Shown: one piece after another, positions 13,181-24,312 of the stretch
Numbering within the stretch: position 1 is the stretch's first letter
Layout: each line of letters starts with the position of its first letter
Assembly (NCBI GenBank): GCA_019137255.1
Contig: WPDH01000141.1
Coordinates: 124,001 to 188,000 of the forward strand
Reading direction: 5' to 3'
Source of the DNA: Corinectria fuckeliana
Taxonomy: Eukaryota; Ascomycota; Sordariomycetes; Hypocreales; Nectriaceae
Length of the DNA: 64,000 bases
Translations under genes and position numbers: made by a program
Notes under the pieces: generated by a model
Seen by the model: only the letters and a program-made list of their open reading frames with translations
Database searches by the model: none
Told to the model about the DNA's origin: nothing

Positions 13181-15575
13181 TCATGCCGCGATGGCTGGCG
13201 CCGCGGCTGGGTTTGGGTTGTCGCCATTGGCATCACGGGTGGCCTCAAGAAAGCCCGGGCGGTACTTTGAGAGGTACTTCCCAGCCATTGGTCTAGCGTC
13301 CTCATCTACAATCCACGTTAGCAGTACTCGGTTTGGAGACAGGAGGCCGCACTTACAATCGGTCCAAATATCTTGCACCGTATCCAGCGCAATCTCCTTG
13401 ACGGGTGGCCGCATCATGACCTGGTACAGCAAGCTCGTCAGTGCCAGCTGGACAACGCTCGGGTCGCGGCACATATGCTTCACTCGCGAGAGGATTGTCT
13501 TGTTGAGCTCGGGGATCTCGCTCAGAAATCGCGTCAGCACCTTATCTTGTGGGTGCAGGTACGGCAGGAACCCGTCAATCAGTCGCAAACAGCACTCCTC
13601 GTAATGCAGCGGTCGGTCATCCTCGGAGCTCTGTTGCAGCTTGTCATTGTACCACTCCTCGCAGAGCCACGACACGGCCACGTCAATGTGTCTTCGGAAG
13701 TCTTCCATCACGTAGCTGTAGAGTACATCGCGTATGTTGTTGCTGAGTGATTGCGAGGCCGATGGGCCGTCCTCGTCCTTTACGGAAACGTCCTCGAGAC
13801 CGACCGACGACCGCGTTGCTAGTCGGGCCAGGATGGTCATCCACGAGTCTCGCGTACCAGAGCTGGCTGCTAACCTGCTGAAACCGGCCTTGTACTTCTT
13901 CGTTGTGGGGTCCTCGAGCGACTTCATCATCTCGACTACCCGTGTGACGGTTCCGTTGCCTGCAACTAGTGCCGCTTCTGGTGTCAGGGTTTGCGGCTGG
14001 GCCAGATGGAACGACTTCAAGGCCAGACCCTCCTCCAAACCCGAGGGCTCTTCGGCCATCGCAGAACTGTCTAATTTGTTGAGGATCTGTTCCGTGTCCT
14101 CGGCTTGGTAGAAATCTGGTTCGTAATCGTCGTCATCCTCATCTACGCCGAGAGGAGCAGTGTTGGGATTCAACTCGGGCGCCGGAGTACTGCAAAGGGT
14201 ATCCAAGCGGCCGCGGATACCGTCCACTGCCTTGATCAACACCTGTGGATCTAGCCTGGAGAGGGTCGTGACAGCAATCTTGGCCACCAAGGGCGCGGGG
14301 ACTTGTGATATGTCAAAGGTCCTCAGAGCATCATTGCCAATCAGAGTAAAAACATCCGCAAGACTGTGGGTGCCAGGACCTAACGGTGGGACCTGGATTT
14401 GGGCAGGGCTTAGCCTTTGTCGCTTCGCGTCGTAGCCATCGTGATTTCGCGCTTCCGTTGGGCGTTTTCTCGAGCCGTCGAATAATTCGGACATAGTGCG
14501 CATCATACGCTCCACGTGCTGCTGAATCCTCGGGGCCATCGGGTTGTGGGGGTCTCTCTTGGTGAGGTGGATCAGTAACAAACGGCTCGTCTTCTCCATC
14601 GATCTGATCATCACTCGGGACTTCGGGGTCAAGGGAGAGTTGGCGAGCTTGAGGGGGTTGAAGTCGAGGAGAGCGTTCAGGATCCTGTTGGACGTTGTTG
14701 GACGAGTTCGAATGAGGATCGAAAGACAATTCAAGGTCGCATCAACAATCAACGCGTCGCTATACAGTCCGAGTAGTCAGCGATGCAAGGCCACATTCTA
14801 CCTGTTGGGTTCATCTTCTTACCTGCTGTCTTGCAGCACATTCAACATGCGATCCAAGAGACCGGTTGCTTCAGCCTCGAGGGTCCTAGGGTCGAGAGAC
14901 TGATGGTTCGGGGGAACCTTGTCCAAAGAAACATCGAGAGTACCGCCATACTAGTGTCTTGGGGTCAGTTATATCCTCCTCCCAGTCGAACAGACAGGCT
15001 CCTACCCGTAGCTCGGCACCAGTAGCGATGCTCTGTGCCAAGATTATACGCTGCGCAAACTTGATGCAGCATATTCGCACAGAAGGAACCGCATTGTCCC
15101 ATATCCTCAGAATCTTCTGCTTTATCTCCACCATTCGCTCCCAGGTAATCGTATCGTAGCCGTTGTTGATGCTGCAGGACAAACGTTAGTTAGTAACGGA
15201 GTGCTGCTCCTGAATAGGAGAGGAGAGAGCGACTTACATCCACCTCATGGCCAGCGGGTAAATGCTGGCAGCAGTCTGTATGACACTCCGCAGCACCTGA
15301 GGGTCCTCCCGATCATTCGCAATCAGGGACTCCAGTGTCGTCAGCACATACGGCTGCATCGTCTCCTTCTCGCTGTTCGGCAGCGCAGGCGTCGCAAACG
15401 CTTCCGCTAGGAATTCGACCCCCCATCGTCGCAGCTCAAGGGGCGCGCTCGGCCCAATGATGGGGAGTATGCCTTTCACCACGCTAGGGTAGTACTTGAC
15501 ATCACCCAGAACGAGTTTTCGGGCGTCGTCCAGCTGGCGAATCTGCTCCGACACTGAGAGCGTGGGTGCCGCCAT
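13181..15575 (-). CDS. PTA1: Pta1/symplekin, scaffold of the mRNA cleavage and polyadenylation machinery
   Basis: Five exons: 15575-15238, 15171-15006, 14950-14823, 14759-13357 and 13305-13181, giving 719 residues. The N-terminal third has the HEAT-like helical repeats of the symplekin/Pta1 family ('SVIQTAASIYPLAMRW', 'SVRICCIKFAQRIILAQ', 'DALIVDATLNCLSILIRTRP'). A disordered acidic linker rich in Asp/Glu follows near residue 400, then a helical C-terminal domain ending 'AGKYLSKYRPGFLEATRD'. Pta1 is a nuclear scaffold that holds the nuclease, the poly(A) polymerase module and Ssu72 together during 3'-end formation. The start at 15575 is preferred; an in-frame ATG at 15767 would add a low-complexity leader. 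The last intron (13356-13306, 51 nt) has no in-frame stop and is a multiple of three, so the unspliced message also translates. The gene diverges from COA3. Confidence 0.85.
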
Positions 15576-16186
15576 GTTTTGTTCACTTGCAGATAGAATC
15601 GCAGCCAGCAAGAGCAGCCAGGCAAAAATGGGGATACACGGATTATTTTCGGCCGTCGTTAATGGCGGCGGTGGTTGATGGAGTTGGCGATGCGCCGCTG
15701 ATGTCGCGCGACTTGGCTGAGCTTGCCAAATGGACTTGTCCACTACGTCCTCATGCTCTGCTTCCAAGCCCCTCCGATGCAGCTAAAATAGAAAGGAATT
15801 TGTCGCCGCGATTTGTTCGCGGTCGTGGTCGTGCCGTGGAGCAGTGAGTGAGTATGTCTCGTGCGCTGCGCGTTCGTGTCTGTCGTCGTGGTGAAAGACT
15901 CGTTTCTTTATCTCGAAGTTGGCGTCTAGTTTTTGGTTTTGGCGACGGGCTTGACGCGGAAGCAAAGACGTGAAGTGAAAGGGACCCTTGCAACTTGTTC
16001 CAAGCGTTCCAAGCTCCAGTGCGTCCGGCGCTGTAGATACGTCACGCTCATCTGCAATTAGCCGGCGTTGAGCCGCACTCGGACATCTTCCAAAGTCGCA
16101 ACATCCGAGATAGCACCATAATTCTTACAAGTCGACGACTTCCCATTCCCTTCGATTTGCGCTTCCTTCCACTCGAAACACCCACA
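15576..16186. promoter_or_regulatory. Divergent promoter region PTA1 / COA3
   Basis: 611 bp separate the two start codons. Both 5' leaders and promoters must lie here. No TATA box was recognised. Confidence 0.55.
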
Positions 16187-16517
16187 ATGGCGAGGTTTGT
16201 CCATCTCAGCCCCGTTGCGAGCCCAGCAGACTGATCTCACATCCTGACAGCCCGCACTCTACTTACTACGACCGCCGCCTGCGTCAGGGCCCCGCCCTCA
16301 TCCGAGCCCGACGGCCCTACCTGTTCAAGAATGCCGTCACCGGTATAGGATTGCTAGCTGTTGTAGGAAGCATATGTACGTCCGACAGAGCCCGCAACGG
16401 CGGATCCTTTCTGACCTACCGCCGCCAGATTACTATACTCTCAACGCTGTTGGTCAGGACAACTTCGACGACGTCAAAGTGCCCGAACAGCCCCGGAAGC
16501 CCACTGCCTCCAAGTAA
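16187..16517 (+). CDS. COA3: Cytochrome c oxidase assembly factor 3
   Basis: Too small and split to stand out as an ORF. Three exons, 16187-16194, 16251-16375 and 16429-16517, give 73 residues. The first exon carries only two codons plus two bases. The N-terminal part 'STYYDRRLRQGPALIRAR' matches the conserved matrix segment of Coa3/CCDC56, followed by one membrane helix around residues 29-50 and a short acidic tail ending 'PEQPRKPTASK'. Coa3 is a mitochondrial inner membrane protein that binds newly made Cox1, controls its translation with Mss51/Cox14 and promotes complex IV assembly. The length fits fungal Coa3 (70-85 residues). All three exons join in frame with GT/AG borders. Confidence 0.85.
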
Positions 16518-17004
16518 TAAATCACCTCTCACCCACAGTTGTCCACTCTACGGGCCGGGTAGGAAGGTTGGAATGTTGATTACGGATGCAAAGGGCGAAA
16601 GCAGGCGGTCCCATTCATGCTACCTGCTGGCCATAACGCCTATAATCCCAAAGAACCCCCCTGTATAACATGTAGTTACAGCGTCTTTCCGAAAAGATGT
16701 ATGGGTACATAGGGCCCTTGTACAGTAGTCCTTGAAGCATGCGGCATCTTGTCCGCTGCCACAGTATGATGCTATGCTTCTCCAACCTCCAATAAAAGAA
16801 CCACGCCTTCAATGATTAGAAGCACCATATGCTCCCTGCCCTGCCCAGCATTCAAGATAGAGGAAAAATGAATTTGTCGAAAGCGTAGCCGACTGTTCCC
16901 CTTGGGTATCACAAAATCCGATTGCAAACGAAACGTCCTCCTCATTCCCAAGCCAAGGTGACAACGGGACAAAACTCAAGGGTTATGATATAGAACTCCG
17001 TCAT
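16518..17004. other. Convergent 3' flanks of COA3 and DEP1
   Basis: About 490 bp of 3' UTR-type sequence, no further gene seen. Confidence 0.5.
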
Positions 17005-19092
17005 TCAAGCCGCCGCCGTCTTTGATCCGCGGTTGATACTTGGAAGACCGCCAACTCGCTTCATTTGGTGGTGAGCCGGATTGAGTACCGATCTGGTCAG
17101 TTCTGGAGATTCCGAAAGCCGGTTCGGGAGCGCAGGCGACGTGTGTTGCTTGGGATTTGATCCAGTAAACGGAGAGACCGACCCCTGCAGCGTCCCTCGA
17201 CCAATGGCACCATCAGCTCGTCCCTCGCCTGTGGTATTCAGGTTGGGGTACATCTTATGCGCCAAATGGTTTGGGTTTGCCCATGGTGTTTCTCGGAGGA
17301 ATTGCTCGCCCGCGGGGCCAATTCGGTCGAAAGACGATGGGTGGTAATCTTCACGAGGTTGTGACAGGGGTTTATGGCGCTCATGCCTAGCTCGCTTCGG
17401 AACAGTCAGCCAGTTGTCCCGTGGGAGCGAGCATGAGATGATCAACATACCTCGATAGCAGCCAAATCGTCCTCGAGCTCTGATGCAGAGGCGCCCTTCA
17501 TCTCCGGGCCGGCTGGGAAACCCTCGTACTTGGCAATGCTTGCCAATGTTGAGACCTCGGTGTTGTAAGCCACAGCGTTTCTGATCCGCTGGGTTGGGTC
17601 CTTGGGGAAAAGAAGCCCGCAATCCTGCAAGCTATGTGCGCTTCGTCTCGCAGTCTGGACGTCGTACCACTCTTGGTTGAGGGCCTCCATGGCTTTCTCT
17701 CGTTTTTCCCGGGCAGCCTGGAAATATTGACCCCATATCTGCGCGCGTTGTGCCACTGATCGCCTTTCGTGGGCTCTGGTTCGATACTCGAGCTCTTTGT
17801 TGATGCCTTGGAGTTTCTGTTCTAGTCGGTCATCGAGGCACTGCTTCATGTTTAGATATTCGGGGTGAGTAGGCACGGCTGCTAGAAGTGATTGCTCTTC
17901 TTCCTCCAGCCGCTGTAACCTGTCCTTGTAGAGCCTAGGAAATAGGCGTCAGCGCAGTAGATGCGATGTCGTGAAAACTGACATACCTGTCCCTGAACAC
18001 TCCAAACATTTCTTCTATGTGCGTCCAGTCTCTGTATGCGGCATGTTTTCGCTCCACTGCATCTCGTCAGCATGGGATGCTACCAAAAGGGCCGAGTAGG
18101 GGTTTCTCACTCTCTTCGTCGTGAGCGGTCGCCGCATCCACCTCCTCGTCTGCGTCTGCGTCCACCTCTTCACCATGGTGTTCGGCGTCTGTGCCACCAC
18201 CATCTCGAGCGCCATCATGGCTTCCCGCGTCGGTCTCGTGGCCAACATCGGCAACTAGAGTAGCTTTCCGCTTCGATCCACTGCGCGTGCTTTTCTTAGT
18301 CGCCCGGGTTGTACGCTCTGTCACGTCATCCTCATGCGCTATAGGCTTCTTGTGGGGTGAAATATCGACGTCTTCGGTGGGAGTGTGGGTGCCGCTGCTT
18401 TCGTTCACCGGCGTCGGTTCGTCTTCGTGCGTTATTGTGTCCTCAGCTTGTTTAGGTTCGTTTGAATCGTGTTCAAGCCCCGAGCTAGTTCGTTTCCTAA
18501 GAGGCTCCTCGGGTTCTGAATGATCGGCGGCTGGTGAGCGCTTTCGCTTGCGCTCGTGTGGATCGTGCTTGTGCTCATCGTCCACGCTTGTGTCTTTGGT
18601 TGTCGCAGGTTTCGTTGGGGAATCGTCGGCGGCCCTGGGGGAGCCAATCGATGCGTCGTCGCCCGAGAGGGATTCTTCGTCGCCGTGTTCGGCATCCTCG
18701 TCCAGGTTCGCGGCCCTCCGAAGCTTGCTGGGAGAGTATTCGAACACCTGGCCCTCGTTGAACTGATCGACCACGACGTCCCGCTGGCGCTGATGCCTTG
18801 GGGTGTCGAAGAGCCTCTCGGTTTCAGCCTCAGTGTCGTTGGCGTCCGAATTAATGTCGGAGTGAGCGTCGGAGAGGACACTGTCCGAGTCGGAGCCCCC
18901 CTTCTTTGACGCGATGCTTGGTTTGGAGATCTCATCGTCGTCGATGTCAAGGTGCATGTGCTCGATGTCCTCGTCGTTGTCGTCCTTGTCGTCAACCTCG
19001 CTGAGTGGACTGGAGATGTTACTGTCGGCGTGGTCGACGCCCCCAACTCCGTGAGGGGAGAGGGGCGGGGCAGCAGAAGCAGTTGCTGCCAT
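17005..19092 (-). CDS. DEP1: Dep1/Sds3-like subunit of the Rpd3L histone deacetylase complex
   Basis: Four exons: 19092-18111, 18056-17987, 17934-17451 and 17394-17005, giving 641 residues. Residues 1-325 are acidic and disordered with Ser/Asp runs and a basic patch 'ERKRKRSP'. From about residue 328 comes the Sds3-like domain: 'VFRDRLYKDRLQRLEEEE', a long helix with 'QKLQGINKELEYRTRAHE', then 'AQIWGQYFQAAREKRE'. This layout is that of fungal Dep1/Sds3 proteins, which scaffold the Rpd3/Sin3 large complex and so repress or tune transcription through histone deacetylation. The C-terminal 130 residues are basic and probably disordered. The four exons join in phase with 52-56-nt introns. It diverges from NOP12. 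Confidence 0.78.
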
Positions 19093-19792
19093 GACTCTCG
19101 GAAGACTTGCAGCGAGCCTGTAGTCGTGCCCAATGGAGGGTCGCGAGCTGGGTGAGGTGTTGGGGAGAGGCAGGGCGCTGGTCGGTGGGCCGGTCGGAGC
19201 GTACCGCGCTCAGAAGGCGAGAGGTGAGGGACGGTCGCCGGGGCAGCAGAGGAAGCAACAAGGTCTTGGATCTGGCGTCCGGGTGAGGGCGAGGCCCAGG
19301 TTGAAGCCCAAGAGGCACAGTGTCTCGTGGAAGCGCGGGCCGAGCGGGAGGTTGCAGGAGGGAGTGACGGTTGAGGGGGAAAGCGGACGGGGGATGGTAG
19401 AATGATTAGAATGGTGGATGGTGGAGGGCGGAACTGACAGTGGACAGTGGGCAGTGGGCGGTACCGATTTGCGCTGGGGCCAGAGCGCCAGTCGCCAGAG
19501 GAAAACCCGAGAAGCGGGCTGAATGACGGGGGCGCGGGCGGTGAGTCGCGGCAGAAACCTGGGACGCTGGTCGCTCATGGCCAAGCCGCACACCCAGGCC
19601 AATGACGACGCATAGCTCCGGCGCAAGGCTTCGTCGGCCAAAAGTTCTAGTGGGTCTCGGCGTCTCTGCAGCTGCACTTTTTCTGTGCCTTTTTTTTTTA
19701 CTGCAGCACTCGTACAGGAGACAGCCGGGTGCATTTTCTCGAACAGACCAGGACGCTTCACCGGACGCTTCTTCCTTCACAATTCTTGCAGA
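19093..19792. promoter_or_regulatory. Divergent promoter region DEP1 / NOP12
   Basis: 700 bp between the start codons, GC-rich and with poly-pyrimidine runs near 19680-19700 just upstream of NOP12. No defined motif was assigned. Confidence 0.55.
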
Positions 19793-21644
19793 ATGGCCAA
19801 ACGGTGAGTCCCGTTCCACTCGTCATCCCGCCCACGCAAGCATTGGACACTGACTCTGAAGCAGCGCAAAGGGCTTGGCCGCCTCCTCCAAGGCTGTCGA
19901 CCCCACCCTCGACGCTCTCTTCTCCTCCAGTGTAAGTTGAGCAGGCTCTTCTTCCGCTTCTGCCATTCCCAGCTTATCCGTTGCAGGCCGGCCCAGTCAA
20001 GGCTCCTCCCAAGTCAAGATACGGCACTCTCCTCGAGAAGAGGCCTCAAGATGCACCACCGCCCAAGGTGGCCTTGAAGGACGACGATGAGGAAGAGGGC
20101 GACGACGAAGTGCTCTCTGAGATAAGCGAGGAACTTGACTACGAGGACGACGAGGACGAAGAGGACGAAGAGGACGACGAGGGTGACGATGAAACCGAAG
20201 AGGGCCCCAGCGCTTCAGATGAGGTCGAGGAGGCCGATGGCGCAGACACCTCAATGGCGGATGTCCAAATCGAGCTCGACGATGCCATCAAGGCCATAGA
20301 AGGAGAAAAGTCCAAGCGGGACCGGAAACGCAAGAGAAAGGACGAAAACGACGAGCTCGAGGGCAAGTACCTGAGCAAGCTTGCGGAAGACGACGACGAG
20401 CCGATTGGCAAGCGCCCAAAGAGCGACGCACCCGAGGCTGGCGCTGAGGAAGACGACGACGACGGAGACGACGACGAGACGAATATTCCCGCCCATGAGT
20501 CTCTTGCCAAGGAGTCGGATACTTCAGATCTGGAGAAGGCAGCTCGGACAGTATTCCTCGCCAACGTTTCCACGGAAGCCATATCATCCAAGGCCGACAA
20601 GAAGACCCTGATGACCCACCTCGCGTCCATCCTCGAAAAGGACGCCTCACCGCCCCAAACCATCGAGTCCATTCGGTTCCGCTCGGTTGCTTTCGGGGGC
20701 GGCTCACTGCCCAAGCGAGCTGCTTACATCACCAAGACGTTGATGGAGGCAACCACCAAGTCGGCAAATGCATACGTCGTCTACTCCACCATCGTCGCAG
20801 CCCGGACAGCAGCCACCAAGCTCAACGGCACCGAGGTTCTCGGTCGACACATCCGAGTCGACAGCGTCGCCCATCCCAGCCCCACGGATCACCGGCGGTG
20901 CGTGTTTGTGGGCAATCTGGGCTTCGTCGACGACGAGACGGTCCTCAACAAAAACGCAGACGGCGAGACTACAGAGAAGAAACGCAACAAGATCCCCTCC
21001 GATATCGAGGAGGGCTTGTGGCGCACCTTCGGTAAGGTGGGCAGGGTCGAGAACGTCCGCGTGGTCCGGGACTCCAAGACCCGCGTGGGCAAGGGCTTCG
21101 CCTACGTGCAGTTTTATGTAAGTCCAGCACAGCGGAAGAAGTTCACCATACCATCTACTTACAAGGCTAACACGGGTCGCAGGATGCCAACGATGTCGAG
21201 GCCGCTCTCCACCTTAACGAGAAAAAATTCCCTCCCATGCTGCCCCGTGTGCTTCGTGTCACCAGGGCAAAGGACCCTCGCAAAACCGCTCTAGCCCAGG
21301 AGCGATCCAAGTCCAAGAACGCAACCGCCAACGGGGCTGTGAAGAGCATGAAGCACAGGCCCAAGGCCACCCCGGAGCAGCAGTCCATGGCCGGCCGAAC
21401 CGGGAAGCTCCTCGGTCGCTCAGCGGCCGCTCAGCAGCGCCACAGCAAGCGGCCCGTCAAGGCCGACGCCCCCGACGCCCACGCCACGCTCAAGACCCCC
21501 GAGCAGGTCGTCTTCGAGGGCCGCCGGGCCTCTTCCAAGGACGCCACCCCCAGGGACCTCAAGATGAATAAGAAGTCCAAGAAGTCCGGTAGGCCCCAGA
21601 ACAGGGGCGCTAAAAGAGCTGCCGAGTGGAAGAAGAAGAGCTGA
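19793..21644 (+). CDS. NOP12: Nucleolar protein 12, RNA-binding ribosome biogenesis factor
   Basis: Four exons: 19793-19803, about 19862-19931, 19987-21117 and 21183-21644, giving about 557 residues. The second exon may instead start at 19865, since two acceptors three bases apart both keep the frame. After a basic start comes a very acidic tract (about residues 55-105, almost all Asp/Glu), then a basic Lys/Arg block. Two RRM domains follow: RNP2-like 'RTVFLANV' near residue 213 and 'RRCVFVGNLGF' near residue 330 with RNP1 'GKGFAYVQF'. An intron splits the second RRM right after RNP1. The tail is Lys-rich. Nop12 acts in the nucleolus in pre-25S rRNA processing and 60S assembly. Length and order fit the family. 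Confidence 0.88.
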
Positions 21645-22606
21645 GGGATAGCGCATCGCGGTTTGAGCAGGCTGGGCGCGAGATGAAGAGAAACGCCCCT
21701 GTAGACCTATCCGTTACCCGCACGGCGCCGCGGGGGTGGGAAGAAAAGTTGTGCATTTTCCGCAGTGGGCTAGCTGCTGGCTTACTCGGCCAGTCTCATA
21801 TTGGGTGCGAATGCAAAGGATGCGTGCCCTAGGCCTCCCAAGGGGCTTATGCAGTTGTTGCTCATATACCCGCCAGTTCATAGACCAGCACGGGGAAGGA
21901 TTTTACGTGCTCTTAACTTGAGACTGTTGAATTATTTGTCGCCTGATGCCGGGTCGTTGTTCGCGTATTTAAATCGGAGGGTGGAAGATCAATGCCCCGT
22001 CGTGCCCGTCAATGGTTCGTACCCGCTTCGGCTGTACGCACCCACCCGTGTTGTAGTCTCAAGATGGAGTGCTGAGGATTGGGGATTATAGCATTAAGAT
22101 GCCCTTAGTCCCCATGGTCAAGAATACTTACCTACCTAGGTAGGTAGATACGTCTTTTTTGACGCCAAGTGCCTCCCAAGTATCATACACCAGCTAGAAC
22201 TACTTCATATAGTCGACCTCAATTAGCCCTTTCACAAGCCTCCACCGGAACAGAGCTGTTGTGTCTCAACATTAGAAAGAAAGGGATATATCATCAATTG
22301 TACCTGCTTGCTTTGCGAAGGAAGTCCACTCGCGTCAAGGGATAGTCTCTTCTATTAGACTTGGCTCCAAAAGACCATGTGCTAACGGGTACCCTGGGCC
22401 CAACTATGGTGCGGTGGCAAACACCCATCTATCCCCTTCCAAGTACCACCCAAAATCTCACCAACAGAGGGAATCTTAATCAAAGTCGTCCGCAGCTCTC
22501 CCTTTCGTACAGTATAGCGTCTCGTTGCCTTAACCTGTTCGAGCCCGCCCATCAAAGAAGCTGAAAGAGTTCGCGTTTGTAAAAGCCGGCAAGACGGTAC
22601 AGCCGC
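21645..22606. other. Convergent 3' flanks of NOP12 and alpha-tubulin
   Basis: About 960 bp without a supported gene. It contains a TACCTACCTAGGTAGGTA-type palindrome near 22130-22148. Confidence 0.5.
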
Positions 22607-24312
22607 TTAGTACTCGGCGTCATCCTCGGGCACAAACGAGTCGGCAGCAACCTCCTCATAATCCTTCTCAAGGGCAGCGAGATCCTCGCGGGCCTCGGTG
22701 AACTCACCCTCCTCCATACCCTCACCAACATACCAGTGGACGAAAGCACGCTTGCTGTGCATGAGGTCGAATTTGTAGTCCAGTCGAGACCAGGCCTCGG
22801 CAATGGCGGTAGTGTTGGAAAGCATGGAGACGGATCGCTCGACGGGGGCGAGACCACCCTCGCCGGGACCGGCCGGGACGGCAACGGGCTTCTGGTCGTT
22901 GATGCCGATCTTGAAGCCGGTGGGGCACCACTCAACTAGGTTGAACGAGGACTTGGCCTTGAGCTGGCTGATGGCGGCGTTGCAGTCGCGGGGAACGACG
23001 TCACCACGGTACAGAAGAGCGACAGCCATATACTTGCCGTTTCGAGGGTCGCAGACGACCATCTGGTTGTTGGGCTCGAAGCCTGCAAATTGTCAGAAGG
23101 TTGGAAACACAACACCCAGGGGACAATGGAAACATACATTGGAGGGTAAGGTCGGAAACCTTGAAGCTCTCGTGCGAGCTCTTGGCGGCCGAAATGACGG
23201 GGGCGTAGCTGATGAGGGGGTAGTGGATTCGGGGGTAAGGAACCAGGTTGGTCTGGAACTCGTTGAGATCGACGTTGAGAGCTCCGTCGAATCGAAGCGA
23301 GGAAGTAATGGAGCTGACAACCTGAGCAATCAAGCGGTTGAGGTGCTCAAACGAAGGTCGGGGGATGTCGAGGTTACGACGGCAAATGTCGTAGACGGCC
23401 TCGTTGTCGACGAGGAAAGTGCAGTCAGAGTTCTCAATAGTGCTGTGGGTCGACAGAACGGCGTTGTAGGGCTCAACGACGGCAGTGGAGACACGAGGAG
23501 CAGGGTAGACGGCGAACTCGAGCTTCGACTTCTTGCCGTACTCAGTAGAGAGGCGCTCGAGCAGCAGAGCACCGAAACCAGAACCGGTGCCGCCACCGAA
23601 GGAGTGGAAGATGAGGAAGCCCTGAAGGGAGTTGCAGTTATCTGAGCGCCAGAGTTTAGTACAATCAACATCCGATAGGTTTAGGGACGGCAGAGCTCAC
23701 CGACGACGCGTCGCACGCGGTCCATGACGTTGTCGACCATCTCCTTGCCAATGGTGTAGTGGCCGCGGGCGTAGTTGTTGGCCGCATCCTCCTTGCCGCT
23801 GATCAACAGCTCGGGGTGGAAGAGTTGGCGGTATTCGCCGGTGCGGATCTCGTCGATGGGAGAGGGGTCGAGATCAACGAAGATGGAGCGAGGAACATGC
23901 TTGCCGCTGCTGGTCTCGGTGAAGAAGGTCTCGAAGGAGCCAGTGTCGCCCTGATCGGGAGCGTTGGGGTCGGGACGACCGTCGCGGCCGATGCCGTGCT
24001 CGAGAAGGTAGCTGTCGACAGTTATCGGTTAGCTCTGGCCAAGAAAGCTTCTCACGGGGAAAGGAGAACGACGACGTACAGCTCCCAGGCAGAGTTACCG
24101 AGCTGGGTACCGGCCTGGCCCAGGTGGAGGTGAAGAATCTATATCGAGGAGTGTCAGCATCGACATCGGCATCAGAAACACCAGGTCGGATATCGCTCGG
24201 AGGTGAGAGGGGGCCGGCGGCTAGAAGTGAGAACACCGAGTGCAAACGCGCGCTGCCATCTGGGGAGTGGAGGAGAAACGGAGGACGAGAGCAGACTAAC
24301 CTCGCCCTTCAT
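22607..24312 (-). CDS. tubA: Alpha-tubulin
   Basis: Five exons: 24312-24301, 24138-24080, 24011-23701, 23641-23138 and 23082-22607, giving 453 residues. The first exon codes only for MKGE. The protein has the tubulin GTP-binding signature 'GGGTGSG' near residues 143-149 and typical alpha-tubulin segments such as 'SKRAFVHWYVGEGMEEGEF'. The last residue is tyrosine after an acidic tail ('EDDAEY'), as in alpha-tubulins. It pairs with beta-tubulin into dimers that form microtubules for mitosis, nuclear migration and vesicle transport. Pezizomycotina often have two alpha-tubulin genes; I cannot tell which this is. The first intron (162 nt) is the longest. Confidence 0.97.

Noticed and set aside
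15576..15767. N-terminal extension of PTA1 to an upstream ATG
   Set aside because: The added residues are low-complexity and the family similarity begins at the ATG at 15575.
20139..20714. 191-codon Ser-rich minus-strand ORF
   Set aside because: It is the complement of the acidic Asp/Glu tract of NOP12 and has no own evidence.
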